Shown here piece after piece: positions 46,318 to 58,154 of a stretch of 64,000 nt of DNA (positions within the stretch are counted from its first letter, which is position 1; each line of letters starts with the position of its first letter). The notes beneath the pieces were generated by a model. It saw nothing but the letters and a program-made list of their open reading frames with translations, had not been told where the DNA came from and did not search any database. The translations under genes were made by a program, and so were the position numbers. The stretch spans positions 1,240,001 through 1,304,000 of the forward strand of contig CAMGYJ010000011.1 in assembly GCA_946122785.1 (NCBI GenBank), read 5' to 3'. The DNA comes from Linum tenue. Taxonomy: Eukaryota > Streptophyta > Magnoliopsida > Malpighiales > Linaceae.

Positions 46318-47199
46318 TAAGGGTGGGAAACAGTGTGGTTGCGGTTAATTGCACCGAATAAGCGCGGTGAACCACCATCGTGATAAGGATACAACTTTTG
46401 ATTAATTACTTTTGTATTTAATTACTTCACTTAGTGGTTAGGTCACTCTTACATTACAACCTACGTGGGATCATGTTAGTTTTTCTGTTGTACAAATTGG
46501 GTATTTATTCCCAAGACTTCAGCTAATGAAATCACGAATTCTAACTCTCACACATCGCACAAGGGAAAAACCACCCACCGTTACCGCAATACAAACGGTT
46601 TGCGGTTAATTGCAGTTAACAACACATCAAACCACAAATCGCTGATGGCAACGCCTCCTCCTCCGTCGCTCGTGCTTTGCTCTGCTTCTCGATGGTCGAT
46701 GGACGGGGACGCCTGCTCCCCTGCTCGTGAATTTTGCTAGTGGAGCTGGACTGACTGCTCATGCTCGGCTGCTCGCTGGCCGCTGCTCTTCCTCTTCACC
46801 ATCGACAGTCGACAAAGCCACAAAGGTTTAGGCGCTCAGGTTTAGTGACACTGCTGCCTGCGAGCAACAAAGGAAAGGTCGAAACTCGAAAGGAAGGAAT
46901 GGAGATAGTTGGAAGTTTGGAGATAGTTTGGGGCTTTGGACTGGAGAGTGGAGAGGGATTGCATTTTGGGCCGTTGGATGGGTTGGGCCTGGGCTGGGCA
47001 TACTCTTGCACGGTTAGTTATTCGGTGAGGTTACTTACTCGGTGTGGTATTCAGTTAGACCACAAACCGCAAAAGAGCCAATTCCACTAACTATTATCGA
47101 AAAAATGCCCTTTTATACGGTTTGCGGTTAACCACAAACCGCTCTTATTCGATGTGGGTGCGGTATAACCACAAAATCGCAATCGTTTTCCCACCCCTA
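46318..47199. mobile_element. Non-autonomous hAT-like element in the tandem array
   Basis: About 880 bp with inverted ends TAAGGGTGGGAAACAG... and ...CGTTTTCCCACCCCTA, and internal GCGGTTAA/TTAACCGC-type motifs shared with the element at 20107-20784. It interrupts a repeat unit (CGGCCTGATG / ATGAGGCTATTC). A clean 8-bp target duplication could not be read, so ends are approximate. Confidence 0.72.
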
Positions 47200-50100
47200 A
47201 ATGAGGCTATTCTTCAATGATGATTAAGTCCATTAAACACTAATTTGGGCGATCTATTCCTAGTCCATTTTTGACATATTCCAACGGGGTACCATCACAA
47301 ATTTCGTGCAATTTTTCCAAAATATCATTTTCTTTCGATTTTGGAGGATGTTGATTACGGATTCAGCCCATGCTATTCTCCAACAATAATGAAGTCTATT
47401 GATCCGACCCTCCACCAATTATTAGGTTCATTAAGCACCAATTTGTGCATATTTATTTTCGGATGACATTTTCGTAATATTTTGCGTGATTTTTTCCGAA
47501 AGATAATTTTCCTAAGATTTTGAAGCCTACAAATCACGGATTCGGCCTGAGTCCATTCTTCAACAATGAATAAGTCCATTAAGCACCGATTTGGACAAAT
47601 TTCTTTCGGGTTTGTTTTTTGCATATTCAAAAGGGGTACCATCACTAATTTCAGGCGATTTTCCCGAAATGTCATTTTCTTTCGAATTTGGAGGCTATAG
47701 ATAATGGATTCAGCCCGAGGCTATTCTCCACCGATAATGAAGTCTATTGATTCGATTCTCCACCGATGATTAAGTCTATTAAGCACAAATTTGGGTGAAT
47801 TTATTTTCGGATGACATTTTCGTAATATTTTGCGTGATTTTTTCCGAAAGACCATTTTCCTATTATTTTTAAGGCTACAGATCATGGATACGGTCTGAGT
47901 CTATTCTTCAACAATGAATAAGTTCAGTAAGCACCGATTAGGACAAATTTATTCCGGGTCCATTTTTGGCAGATTTCAAAGGGGTACTACTATTACTAAT
48001 TTCAAGCGATTATTCCGAAATGTCATTTTCTTTCGAATTTGGAGGCTACAGTCTACAGATCACGGATTTAGCCTGAGGCTATTCTCCACCGATAATGAAG
48101 TCTATTGATCCGGTTCTCTACCGATGATTAAGTCCATTAAGCACCAATTTGGCGAATTTATTTTCGGATGACATTTTCGTAACTTTATTGGTGATTTTTT
48201 TGAAAGGTCATTTCTTTAGATTTTGAAGGCTACAAATCACAGATTAAGCCTGAGGCTATTCTTCACCCATGATGAAGTCCATCAAGCAACGATTTCAGGG
48301 GATTTCTTTCGGTTCCATTTTTTGCGGATTCCAAAGGGGTACCATGACAGATTTTGAGCGATTTTTCCAAAAATGTCATTTTCTTTCAATTTTGAAGGCT
48401 ACAGATCACAAATTTATCTCAAGGCTATTCTCCACTAATGATGAAGTCTATTGATCCTATTCTCCACCGATGATTAAGTCGATCAAGCACCGATTTTGGT
48501 GGATTTATTTTCGTATGACATTTTCGTAACGTTTTGGGTGATTTTTTTAAATGTAATTTCTTTAGATTTTGAAAGCTACAGATCATAGATTTAGCCTTAG
48601 GCTATTCTTTACCGATGATTAAGTCCATTAAGCACTGATTTGACTGGATTTCTTTCGAGCCCATTTTTGGCATATTCCAAAGGGCTACCATCACAAATTT
48701 CAGGCGATTTTTTCGAAATGCCAATTTTCATTCTATTTTGAAAAGTATAGATCACGGATTCGGCATGAGGTTATTCTCCACCGATGATGAAATTTGTTGA
48801 TCCTATTTTCCACTGATGATTAAGTCTATCAAGCACCAATTTGGGCGCATTTATTTTCGGATGGCATTTTAGTAACTTTTTGTGTGATTTTTTTCGAAAT
48901 GCCATTTCTTTAGATTTTGAAGGCTACAAATCAGAGATTCGGCCTGAGCATATTCTTTACTTATGATTAAGTCTATTAAGCACCGATTTGTCCGGATTTC
49001 TTCCTGGTCTATTTTTGGGTTGATTTATGGCTACAGATTAAGTCTATTAAGCACAGACTTAGAGCAATTTTTAAGGCTACAGATCATGGATTCGGCCCGA
49101 TGATATTCTCCTCCGATGATGAAGTTTGTTGAACCTATTCTCCATCGATGATTAAGTCCATCAAGCACATATTTGGGTTGATTTATTTTCGGATGACATT
49201 TTCGTAACTTTTTGGTCAATTTTTTTCGAAAGACCATTTCTTTAGATTTTGAAAGCTACAGATCTCAGATTCGGCCTAATGCTATTCTTCACCAATGATT
49301 AAATCCATTAAGCACCGATTTGGACGGATTTCTTACGAGTCCATTTTTGGCGATTCCAAAGGAGTACCATCACAAATTCCGGGGGATTTTTATGAAATGC
49401 CAATTTTCATTCTATTTTTAAAGCTATGGATCACAAATTTGGCCCGATGATATTCTCCACCGATGATGAAGTTTATTTATCCTATTATCTATCGATGATT
49501 AAGTCTATTAAGCATCGATTTGGGCGGATTTATTTTCTGATGATATTTTCTTAATTTTTTGGGCATTTTTTTCGAAATACCATTTTCCTTTGATTTTGAA
49601 GGCTTTAGATCACGGATTCGGCCTCAGTCTATTCTTCACCGATGATTGTATCAATTAAGCACCGTTTTGGACTGAATACTTTCGGGTATATTTTTTGCAG
49701 ATTCCAAAGGGGGTATCATCATAGATTTCAGGCGATTTTTCTAAAATGTCATTTTCTTTTGATTTTGACGGGTAAAGATCAAGAATTAGGCCCGAGACTA
49801 TTCTCCACTGATGCTGAAGTCTACTGATCCTATTCTCCACCGATGATTAAGTCCATCAAGCACCAATTTGAATGGATTTATTTTCGATGAAATTTTCGTA
49901 ACTTTTGGGCGATTTTTCTCGAAAGACCATTTCGTTAGATTTTGAAGGCTATAGATCACAAATTTTGGCATGATGCTATTCTTCACCGATTATTCAGTCT
50001 ATTAAGCACCAATTTGCATAGATTTGTTTCAGATCCATTTTTGGCGGATTCCAAAGGGCTGCCAATACCATCACAAATTTCGGGCGGTTTTTTCGAAATG

Positions 50101-51660
50101 CCATTTTCTTTCGATTTTGAAGGCTACAGATAACGCATTCGACCCGAGGCTATTCTCCATAGATGATGAAGTCTATTTTTCCTATTCTCCACCAATGATT
50201 AAGTCCATTAAGCACCGATTTTTGGATGATATTTTCGTACCTTTTTTTGCGATTTTCCTTTGAAAGACCATTTTGTTTGATTTTGAAGGCTAAATATCAG
50301 GGATTTGGCATGAGGCTATTCTTCACTGATGATTGAGTTCATTAAGCCTCGGTTTGGGTGGATTTCTATCGGGGCCATTTTTTGCGGATTCCAAAGTGTA
50401 CCCATTACAGATTTCAGGTGATTTTTAGGAAATGCCATTTCTTTCAATTTTGAAGGCTACAAATCACGGATTCGGGTTGAGACTATTTTCAACCGATTAT
50501 GAAGTTTGTTGATCATATTTTCCACCGATGGTTAAGTCCATTAAGCATCAATTTGGTCGGATTTATTTTTGGATGTCAGTTTTGTAACTTTTTGTGCGAT
50601 TTTTTTCGAAAGGCCATTTCCTTGGATTTTGAAGGCTATAGATCACGGATTCGGCTTGAGGCTATTCTTCACCGATCATTAAGTCCAGTAAGCACTGATT
50701 TGGGCAGATTTCTTCTGGGTCCACTTTTCGCTGATTTTAAAAGGCTTTTTCAATTTTGAAGGTTATTCATCACATATTTCAGGCAATTTTTTTTCGAAAT
50801 GCCAATTTCTTTTGATTTTAAAGGTTATCCATAAAAAATTTGGCCGATTTTTGGGAATGCTATTTTTCACCGATTTTGAATTTTATTAATCGCAAATTTT
50901 GGCCAATTTTTTTGAACACTATTATTCACCAATTTTGAAGGCTATTCATAAAAGATTTTGACCGGTTTTTGGGAATGCCAATTTTTCATCGATTTGGAAG
51001 TCTATCGATCAGAGAATTTTTGCGAGTTTTCAGAATGCTATTATTAACCTATTTTGTGAGGCTTTCCGTCACAGAGTTTAGCCGATTTATGGGAAAGCAA
51101 TTTTCAACAATTTTGAAGGCCATCCATCATAGATTTTTCTTGATTTTTTGAAATGCTATTTTCATCAATTTTGAAGTCTATCCAAGTATCCATCAAAAAA
51201 TTTGTCCGATTCTTTTGAATGGTATTATACATCGATTTTTAAGGTCATCATTTACATTTTTTGGACAATTTTTGACAATGCTATTATTCACCAATTTTGA
51301 AAGCTATCCATAAAAGATTTTGACCGATTTTTGGGAATGCATTTTCACCGATTTGGAAGTCTATCCAACAGAGAATTTTTGCGAGTTTCCGGAATGCTAT
51401 TATTAACCTATTTTGTGAGGCTTTCCATTACAGAGTTTAGCCGATTTATGGGAAAGCAATTTTCAACAATTTTGAAGGCCATCCATCATAGATTTTTCTT
51501 GATTTTGTGGAATGCTATTTTCATCAATTTTGAAGTCTATCCATAAAAGAAAAATCCGATTCTTTTGAATGGTATTATACATCAATTTTTAAGGTCGTCA
51601 TTTACATTTTTTGGATAATTTTTGACAATGCTATTTTCACCTATTTTGAAAGCTATCCAT

Positions 51661-52390
51661 TAGGGATGGCAATCAAACCCATGACCGCGTGTACCCGACA
51701 GCCCCCGACCCAGTCAACGCGGGTAATCCCCGCTTTGACCGGGTATGGGTAAAACCCGCAAAAAGTTTGATGAGTATGGGGCGGGTATGGTTTTAGCCTC
51801 CCCATACCCATATCCGCCCCACCAAGAGAATTTCTTCACATATACAAAAACATGTGGATCAAATTGTAATCTATCAATGGTGATGAGGATAACTCAAGGA
51901 AATAAATAGTAGAAATGCAATTGAGTGACCACTTTAATCAAAACCTAATTCATTTCCCTCAATTTTCCTTCACTCTTTCACTTTCCCCCTTGTCAATAAG
52001 ATTATGTTAGTTAATTATTACTTAGTAGATGTATAAGAGTTAGAACATAATAATTTGAAAAATATTATACTCTATATTATGTATTAATAAATGTTTTAGG
52101 ATCATATTCTTTGAACCATATTAAGAAAATGATCGTGTTTTGTTGAATTCGTGATATAATAGGTACGCTTAGGGTTGTAGTTAAAACTTTTCTTGTGAAT
52201 TTTTGGATAATAGTGTTGGATGTACGGGTACGGGTATTACCCATGGGTACCCGAAACCCACGGGTATGGGATGGGTTTGCCGAACATTCCCCCGCATGGG
52301 TATGGGGCGGGTATGGGTTTGGATATTTGAAGATGGGGATGGGGATGGTTTAGACAAACCCACCCCAAACCCGCCCCATTGCCATCCCTA
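51661..52390. mobile_element. Non-autonomous hAT-like element (TAGGGATGGCAA family)
   Basis: 730 bp with inverted ends TAGGGATGGCAAT... and ...ATTGCCATCCCTA and the exact 8-bp target duplication CTATCCAT (51653-51660, 52391-52398). CCCATACCC/GGGTATGGG motifs lie near both ends. No transposase. Confidence 0.9.
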
Positions 52391-52460
52391 CTATCCATCA
52401 CAGAGTTTAGCCGATTTTTTGGGAGTGTTATCATTCCCCGATTTTGAAGGCTTTCAAAAG

Positions 52461-53264
52461 AGGAAAAATACGTGAAATATTTATACAAATCATAATAGAA
52501 CGGGTCGAGAATGGAGGCGGAATATTGCAGGTTGGAAACAATATCTATGTCTCGCTCCATGCTGTTGCGGGTCAGGTAATACCTGCCCCCAAATAGATCA
52601 GGTCGCTCGAGTCGCACATGTCAGGTCGAAAATTGCCATCACTAAAAATGAGGTGCAGGCCATGACCGCAACCCACCGAATAAATGCCGTAAATTTACGA
52701 ATCAATGACTCACCCATATACGATAATTATAAATATTTATGTATGGGTCGATATCAAACCACTGTTGAACCACCATATACATTAGGTCAATGCTACGCGA
52801 AATTTAATTGGGCCACATGAAGCTGATGTGGAGTGGGCTGACTCAGGTAATCCCAACTCAAACCCATTGCCCGGAATATATCGCCAAACCGATTTTAACC
52901 AGAGTGACGGAGTCCGTCATTCCCCACTGACCACTTCCCATCAATTTAGCTTCTTTTCTTGCAATAATTTAAGTTTTAATTTTTAAATGCATTTGTTTTT
53001 CCCGCCGAGCGGAAAGAAACAAGGAACGAAAAGGAAAAACATAGGTCGTCTTCCTCAATCTGGCGCTCCGTCTCCCTGTGAGCAGGAAACAACTGTTTTC
53101 GGTGAACTTCATCGCCGTCGATCCAATCTAGAGTTTGTACCTTCTGCCTGCACTCAAATCTACCGTGTTCTCCTACATTGATTATGGAAAACAAAACGTC
53201 GAATCCCCAGTTCCGAGCAGCCCTCTTTCTTGGTCGAGCTGCTCTGCCCCGCCGTACAAGGCTA
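52461..53264. other. Intergenic stretch, no gene recognised
   Basis: Mixed sequence with short frames on both strands (about 52.98-53.37 kb) that have no family features. Confidence 0.5.
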
Positions 53265-53272
53265 ACCGAAGC

Positions 53273-53823
53273 TAGGGATGACAATGGGTCGGGTCGGGCG
53301 CGGATAGTGCATATCCGTTACCCTACCCATAGTAGTTCGGGTTTTACCCATACTCGTACCCACATGTGAAACGGGTAGAAATCAAAACCATGCCCATATC
53401 CGTTCGGATTTCGGGTATCCACGGTTATCCATGGTTCATAATTATCTTCATAACTCCAACCAATCTGTTAACATTCACATGTATTCTCACATTACGTAAG
53501 AGGAAAAGTACGACAATAATTCACTAGAATGAAGAAAATTAATTAAAACTACACAATTTCATGAAAATGTTATATTTATATGGTAAATATAAAATATTTT
53601 AGAGAAAACTAATAATTATTTCTAGACAAAATACATATGCATGTGTATAATCGGGCGGGTTCGGGTCGGATAGTGAGAAACCCATGCCCACCCATTACTC
53701 GCAATATTCGGGTTCGGATTTTACCCGCACCCACTAAATGTCCTTCGGGTTCGGGTTTTACCCTACCCAATTAGGCCGGAGTCGAGCGGATATCCGCGGT
53801 TACGGATATTTTTGCCATCCCTA
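53273..53823. mobile_element. Non-autonomous hAT-like element (TAGGGATGGCAA family)
   Basis: 551 bp with ends TAGGGATGACAATGGG... and ...TTTTGCCATCCCTA. The flanks ACCGAAGC (53265-53272) and AACGAAGC (53824-53831) match at 7 of 8. GGGTCGGGT and GGGTTCGGG motifs lie near the ends. Confidence 0.85.
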
Positions 53824-53995
53824 AACGAAGCCAAAGATAGGATTACCGTAATGTTCCTCTGAAATTTTGATTCCTAGCCAACTCTCTTTTCTTATTCAAT
53901 AAAGCTTGTTTGAAGTTATTCAGACGCCTTGCTTTTTATTGTAGGTGCTTGCTATAGACAAATTTCGAACTCATTAGGAGCCTGCAGCTGGGTCT

Positions 53996-54280
53996 GAATC
54001 AGTTGATCCTAATAACACGAGTGGTTGGGGGAGGTTCAATCGTGGATCATGTACCATTCACTAACACACCCCCTCAAACGAAATCCAGTCACCTCATAAG
54101 GGCTTTTATTTGCACAGGTCTGAATACAGAGATACCATGTGCTTCACAAACGGGGGTCACCGAACACAAGACCTTTCGGTCACATAAGACTCTGATACCA
54201 TGTCAAGAGCCAGTTGATCCCAATAACTCGAGTTGTTGGGGGGAGGTTCAATCGTGGATCATATATTATTCACTATTTCT
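53996..54280. repeat. Paired copies of a dispersed repeat
   Basis: Two segments of about 70 bp (near 53996 and 54207) share TTGATCC(T/C)AATAAC, GTTGGGGGAGGTTCAATCGT and GGATCAT. A third copy is in the ZIP intron at 29.55 kb. Class unknown. Confidence 0.75.
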
Positions 54281-56572
54281 CATTCTGGAAGGAGAGAAAA
54301 CCTGGTGTGAAATAGATTGTGAAGTTTGTTTAGAGTAATAGAAAGCTTGCTTATGAGTCGAGTGAAGATGTGATAGAGATTATCAAGATGAACCCTTATG
54401 GTTAAGTGTCTAATATGGACACTGTTAGCTAGTTTCCTGCGATATGATAGTTTCCCAAGAAAATACAAAAGTTATCCATAACTCGTTGGCAGATGCATAA
54501 TCTATCTAGGTTGTCTATTCTTGTTAAGTCTGTGTGTCTAGACTTATATATGTAAGCTTTCACCAGAAGTCACAATAGATAGGAAAAACATGAAACTCGG
54601 TTTATGTTGATCAGTAACCTCCTTAGTTCCTAGTTAATCATATGGATGAGCTAATTTGGTCCATTGTTGTACAATTACTGTTTACAAATGTGTTTTCGTT
54701 GTACGATGAGATGCAATGTACCACAAGTTCAAATTCTTTGTACTAATAGAATTTCATAAAGTTGGGTTTTTTTGTGTAGCTATACTCTATCCCATAAGTC
54801 AATGTCACATGGAGAGTGGCTTTTTTTGTAGTTCATTCATTTCCATCACTCCAATTCTCCTTTTGTTTAAGCGAGGCTTCACTCAACAAATTTTTATCTC
54901 TTCATGTGCTCTTTCATTAGTGTAGAATGCTAGTGGCCCTGTATTTTAAAATGCAAGCAATTGACTCACAAATGAAACAACTTAACCCAATAACCAAAAT
55001 TTGAACTTAGGTCCTTCACTAAGACTGCTGAAACTGATTATAAGTGCAAATATCTCATCACATTTCATTGATTTTCTACCTGCGTGGAGGACCTGAATAC
55101 TTGACGTTCTTATGATGGAAACTGAATTATTTGATGCTTTGTCCTTTCGCAGCTCAAGCTAAACCATAATTCTATGTGAATATATGAATTACTATACGCT
55201 TTCTCCTCCATGATCATATTTAGGCTGTCATGTGAACTTAGCAATCGTGATAAAAGTGTGCACAACAGAAATACTGTGTTGTACATATCAGCAAAGAATA
55301 ACTATTGAGGACAGATGCCTTAACATTTGCCAGATACATCAAGATAGACAAGAAACAGCAAAAAAAAAAAAAAAAAAAACGCCAAGTATTCTCAAGTCTA
55401 AAATAAGCTGAGTTTGTGTTGGAAGTCGATCGATGTTTGGTTCGTAAAGTCATCCAAAATCTAGCATCAAAACAGTGAGTACTTTGTGTTGGAAGTTGAT
55501 CGATGGTTGGTCGAGAATGCCATGCACGAGGATTTTATGAGAGCAAGTGATTGAGTGTTGCTGAAGTAAGAACTCGAATTTCTGCTAGGAAGTGAAGAAG
55601 AGCGAACAACTTATTGTGAAAGTCCTTCCATGACTAAACATGGTGGTGCCAGTTTGTGAGAGACCAACAACTTAAGACCATCTCCAACAACAAGGTCAGA
55701 ATGCCAAAAATGTCAAAAAATCTCTTCTAACAACAAAGCTAAAATGGGAAATGCCAAACCCCACTTCCCCTTCCGATGGACTCGCGGGACTATCCATTTG
55801 ACATCCACGCACCCCATTTCCTTCTTCCCTTTCCGAGAGTGAAGCCACTCTCCTCCCTAGCGGTGTCTGTCCATAATAAACACCTTTTTTTAACTCTTAA
55901 TTAAACAAGTGTAAACCCCTTTAAAATCCATAACTAATACAAAATCAATCTAATTAAACTTATTTTAATAATTAACGTGCATGGTATGGGTTGTTTGGTC
56001 TGAATCCACCAATTATTGTGCTTCTCTCATTAATGACATAATATTTAACGATGAATGATTTTTACATCGAAATTAAAAAAAATTATATCAAAACGTTCGT
56101 CTTAATTAATTATTGCTGCCTGTATATAAAGAATCTACAAACTATCTAATTAGAATGATGAAATTTACATTAAACTAGATGGTCTAAGTTGCCGATGTGT
56201 TCACTTCACAATCTCCATTCCTAACCATCTTAATTATACGTCAACCGAGCTCAATAGCCTAGAAACTTAACATACTCTCACAATATGGAAGCAATGCTCA
56301 ACAGCCTAGAAACTTAACATACTCTAACAATATGGTCATTTTGTTTTAGAGAATGAATATTAGGAGGAATAAGGTGATTTACTAGCGGGCAACGACGTCA
56401 GGTTCAAACTCGAGTTTGAATCGGCGACGATGAAGTTCGTCGGAGAAGGAGCGGGAGATCGAGGTAGAAGAACCTATGTTGTGCCTTTCCCTTCTATTTT
56501 TCTGTTGCGGGAAAAACATATGCAATTAAAATAAAATTATTTTTAACTAAATTGGTTGAAAAAAGAAGCTCA
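54281..56572. other. Intergenic stretch, no gene recognised
   Basis: AT-rich, with a poly(A) run of about 20 near 55360 that could mark an old retroposed end, and a short direct repeat (CCTAGAAACTTAACATACTC) at about 56258 and 56304. No coding exon was recognised. Confidence 0.5.
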
Positions 56573-57058
56573 GTTTGGCCCTGCGGTAGCTTTTGCAGAA
56601 GCAGCTTTTGGTTTGAGCTTTTATAGAAGTACTTTTCAAAAAAAGCAGTTGAGTGTTTGGTTGAAAATTTATTAAAAGTGTTTTTTAATATGAGAGGTTG
56701 TGTAAAATGACTATAAATGACTATAATATAAACTATGAATAATAATTCTAAACAATAAAATGTAGTCAAAATGGATATTGTTAGACTTCGTTTAATTAAA
56801 TAATATGATTTTATACTTTATTTTATTTTTAAAACAATATAAATGAAATAATATAATATTTTTCTAAAATAAAACTAAAATATGATAAGGATAATCTTGT
56901 ATTTTCAAAACAGCTTTTCGTAGAAGCTCTAAATCGGAGCTTCTGCTTTTATGTTATACAAAAGCACTTTTCGGTTTTTCAAAAGCCGAACTTTTGGAGG
57001 TGTTTGGCACTGCTTCAGCTTTTGAATCCGAAAAGCACTTCTAAAAGCCGGGCCAAAC
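56573..57058. mobile_element. MITE-like inverted-repeat element
   Basis: About 486 bp bounded by GTTTGGCC... and ...GGCCAAAC. AAGC/GCTT-rich halves (AGCTTTTGCAGAAGCAGCTT and its mirror) allow a large hairpin. I could not read a target duplication, so the superfamily is open. Confidence 0.6.
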
Positions 57059-57082
57059 ATAGACATGCAATATGGCTGTGAG

Positions 57083-57548
57083 TAGGGATGGCAATCTGAC
57101 CCGTTTTACCCGACCTGTTTGACCTGTTTTGGGGCGGGTCCGACCCGCCCCGTAGGCGGGGCGGGCATGGGTAGTCTCATCGACCCGACCTGCCCTGACC
57201 CGCCCCATTCTCGACCCGTTTGTGTCTAAATTACATGTAATCTTAGTAAAATTACTTTGAATTTTACTTTTATCGCATCATATTTTAGCTATAATAGAGT
57301 TGTAAATTAGTGAAAACCTCAATTTCTCCAATAATTTAACTAAAATTGTCATAATATTGTTTATTTTCTTAGTTTTATAATAAAAATAACGAATCTTTCT
57401 AATGTTTTTCAAATAAATTGCATACCCATTAGGTCGACCTGCCCCGACCCGCGACCCGTGATCAATTACCCGACCTGGACCCGCCCTGCAACGGGACGGG
57501 TCTGGGTACCAAGAAACCCGCCCCGGACCTGCCCCATTGCCATTCCTA
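57083..57548. mobile_element. Non-autonomous hAT-like element (TAGGGATGGCAA family)
   Basis: 466 bp with ends TAGGGATGGCAATCTG... and ...CCATTGCCATTCCTA and the exact 8-bp duplication GCTGTGAG (57075-57082, 57549-57556). CGACCCGCCC/GGGCGGGTC motifs cluster at both ends. Confidence 0.9.
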
Positions 57549-58154
57549 GCTGTGAGACTTATCCGTCCGTTTGGTCAGCTAGCAGGTAGGCTAGTTCTCA
57601 TGGGCCACTGGTTTGAAGAACTAGTGTTAAATATACCCGGTCCATGCCACATCACTTTCACATGAACCAATCAAATTTTACGTCATCGATGTGCCGCACT
57701 TTTTATAGCGGCACCATAATATTGGCCTATACATTATACACCACTCCTAATGGATCATATATGCGTAGGCGTAGCAAGACCCAGGCTTTGTGGACAGCAG
57801 AATGTTGGATCTGAGTAGCTGACCCATTGGAACTGGGCCAACTGGCATCGAAAAAGCCTGGCCCAACCGCTTCGGTCCTTTGAAGCTTTCACCAAGGCAC
57901 GTCCTTTTTCTCCCCTCCCAGCATAGAGGTTTTGGTAGGGTTTTTTGGTCCAGACTCCGGAGCCATTACTGTCTTCGCCCCTCTCAGTTGTCTTCGCAGA
58001 ACCTGACACCTACTGGTAAATTCCTCTCTGCCTTCCCGTTTCGATTTGTTGAGAAACCCATCTTCGTTGATTCGAAGGATTGTCGAACAAGGGTTTACCA
58101 TTCTAATTTCTCTTTTGAAAAAAAAAAAAGATTCAGCTTTTCCCAGCTACATCT

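Larger units (their letters stand above)
42470..52460. repeat. ~10-kb degenerate tandem repeat array, ~345-bp period with ~60-bp flanking units
   Basis: The centre (about 43.1-50.7 kb) repeats landmarks such as CCACCGATAATGAAGTCTAT (best copies near 43281, 44487, 45163, 47727, 48083) at spacings of 334-356 bp. Each unit has two related halves, both with a TTAAGTCCATTAAGCACCGA-type segment. The edges (about 42.5-43.1 and 50.75-51.65 kb) have shorter units of roughly 60 bp built on TTTTGAAGGCTATCCATCAC. Copies are clearly diverged. There is no long reading frame and no recognisable transposon domain. Insertions at 45659-46285, 46318-47199 and 51661-52390 interrupt it. Confidence 0.88.

Noticed and set aside
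42470..51660. CRISPR-like or protein-coding repeat array
   Set aside because: Plant nuclear DNA, units of 60 and ~345 bp without uniform short repeats and spacers, and no conserved frame across units; frames of 60-90 codons are chance.
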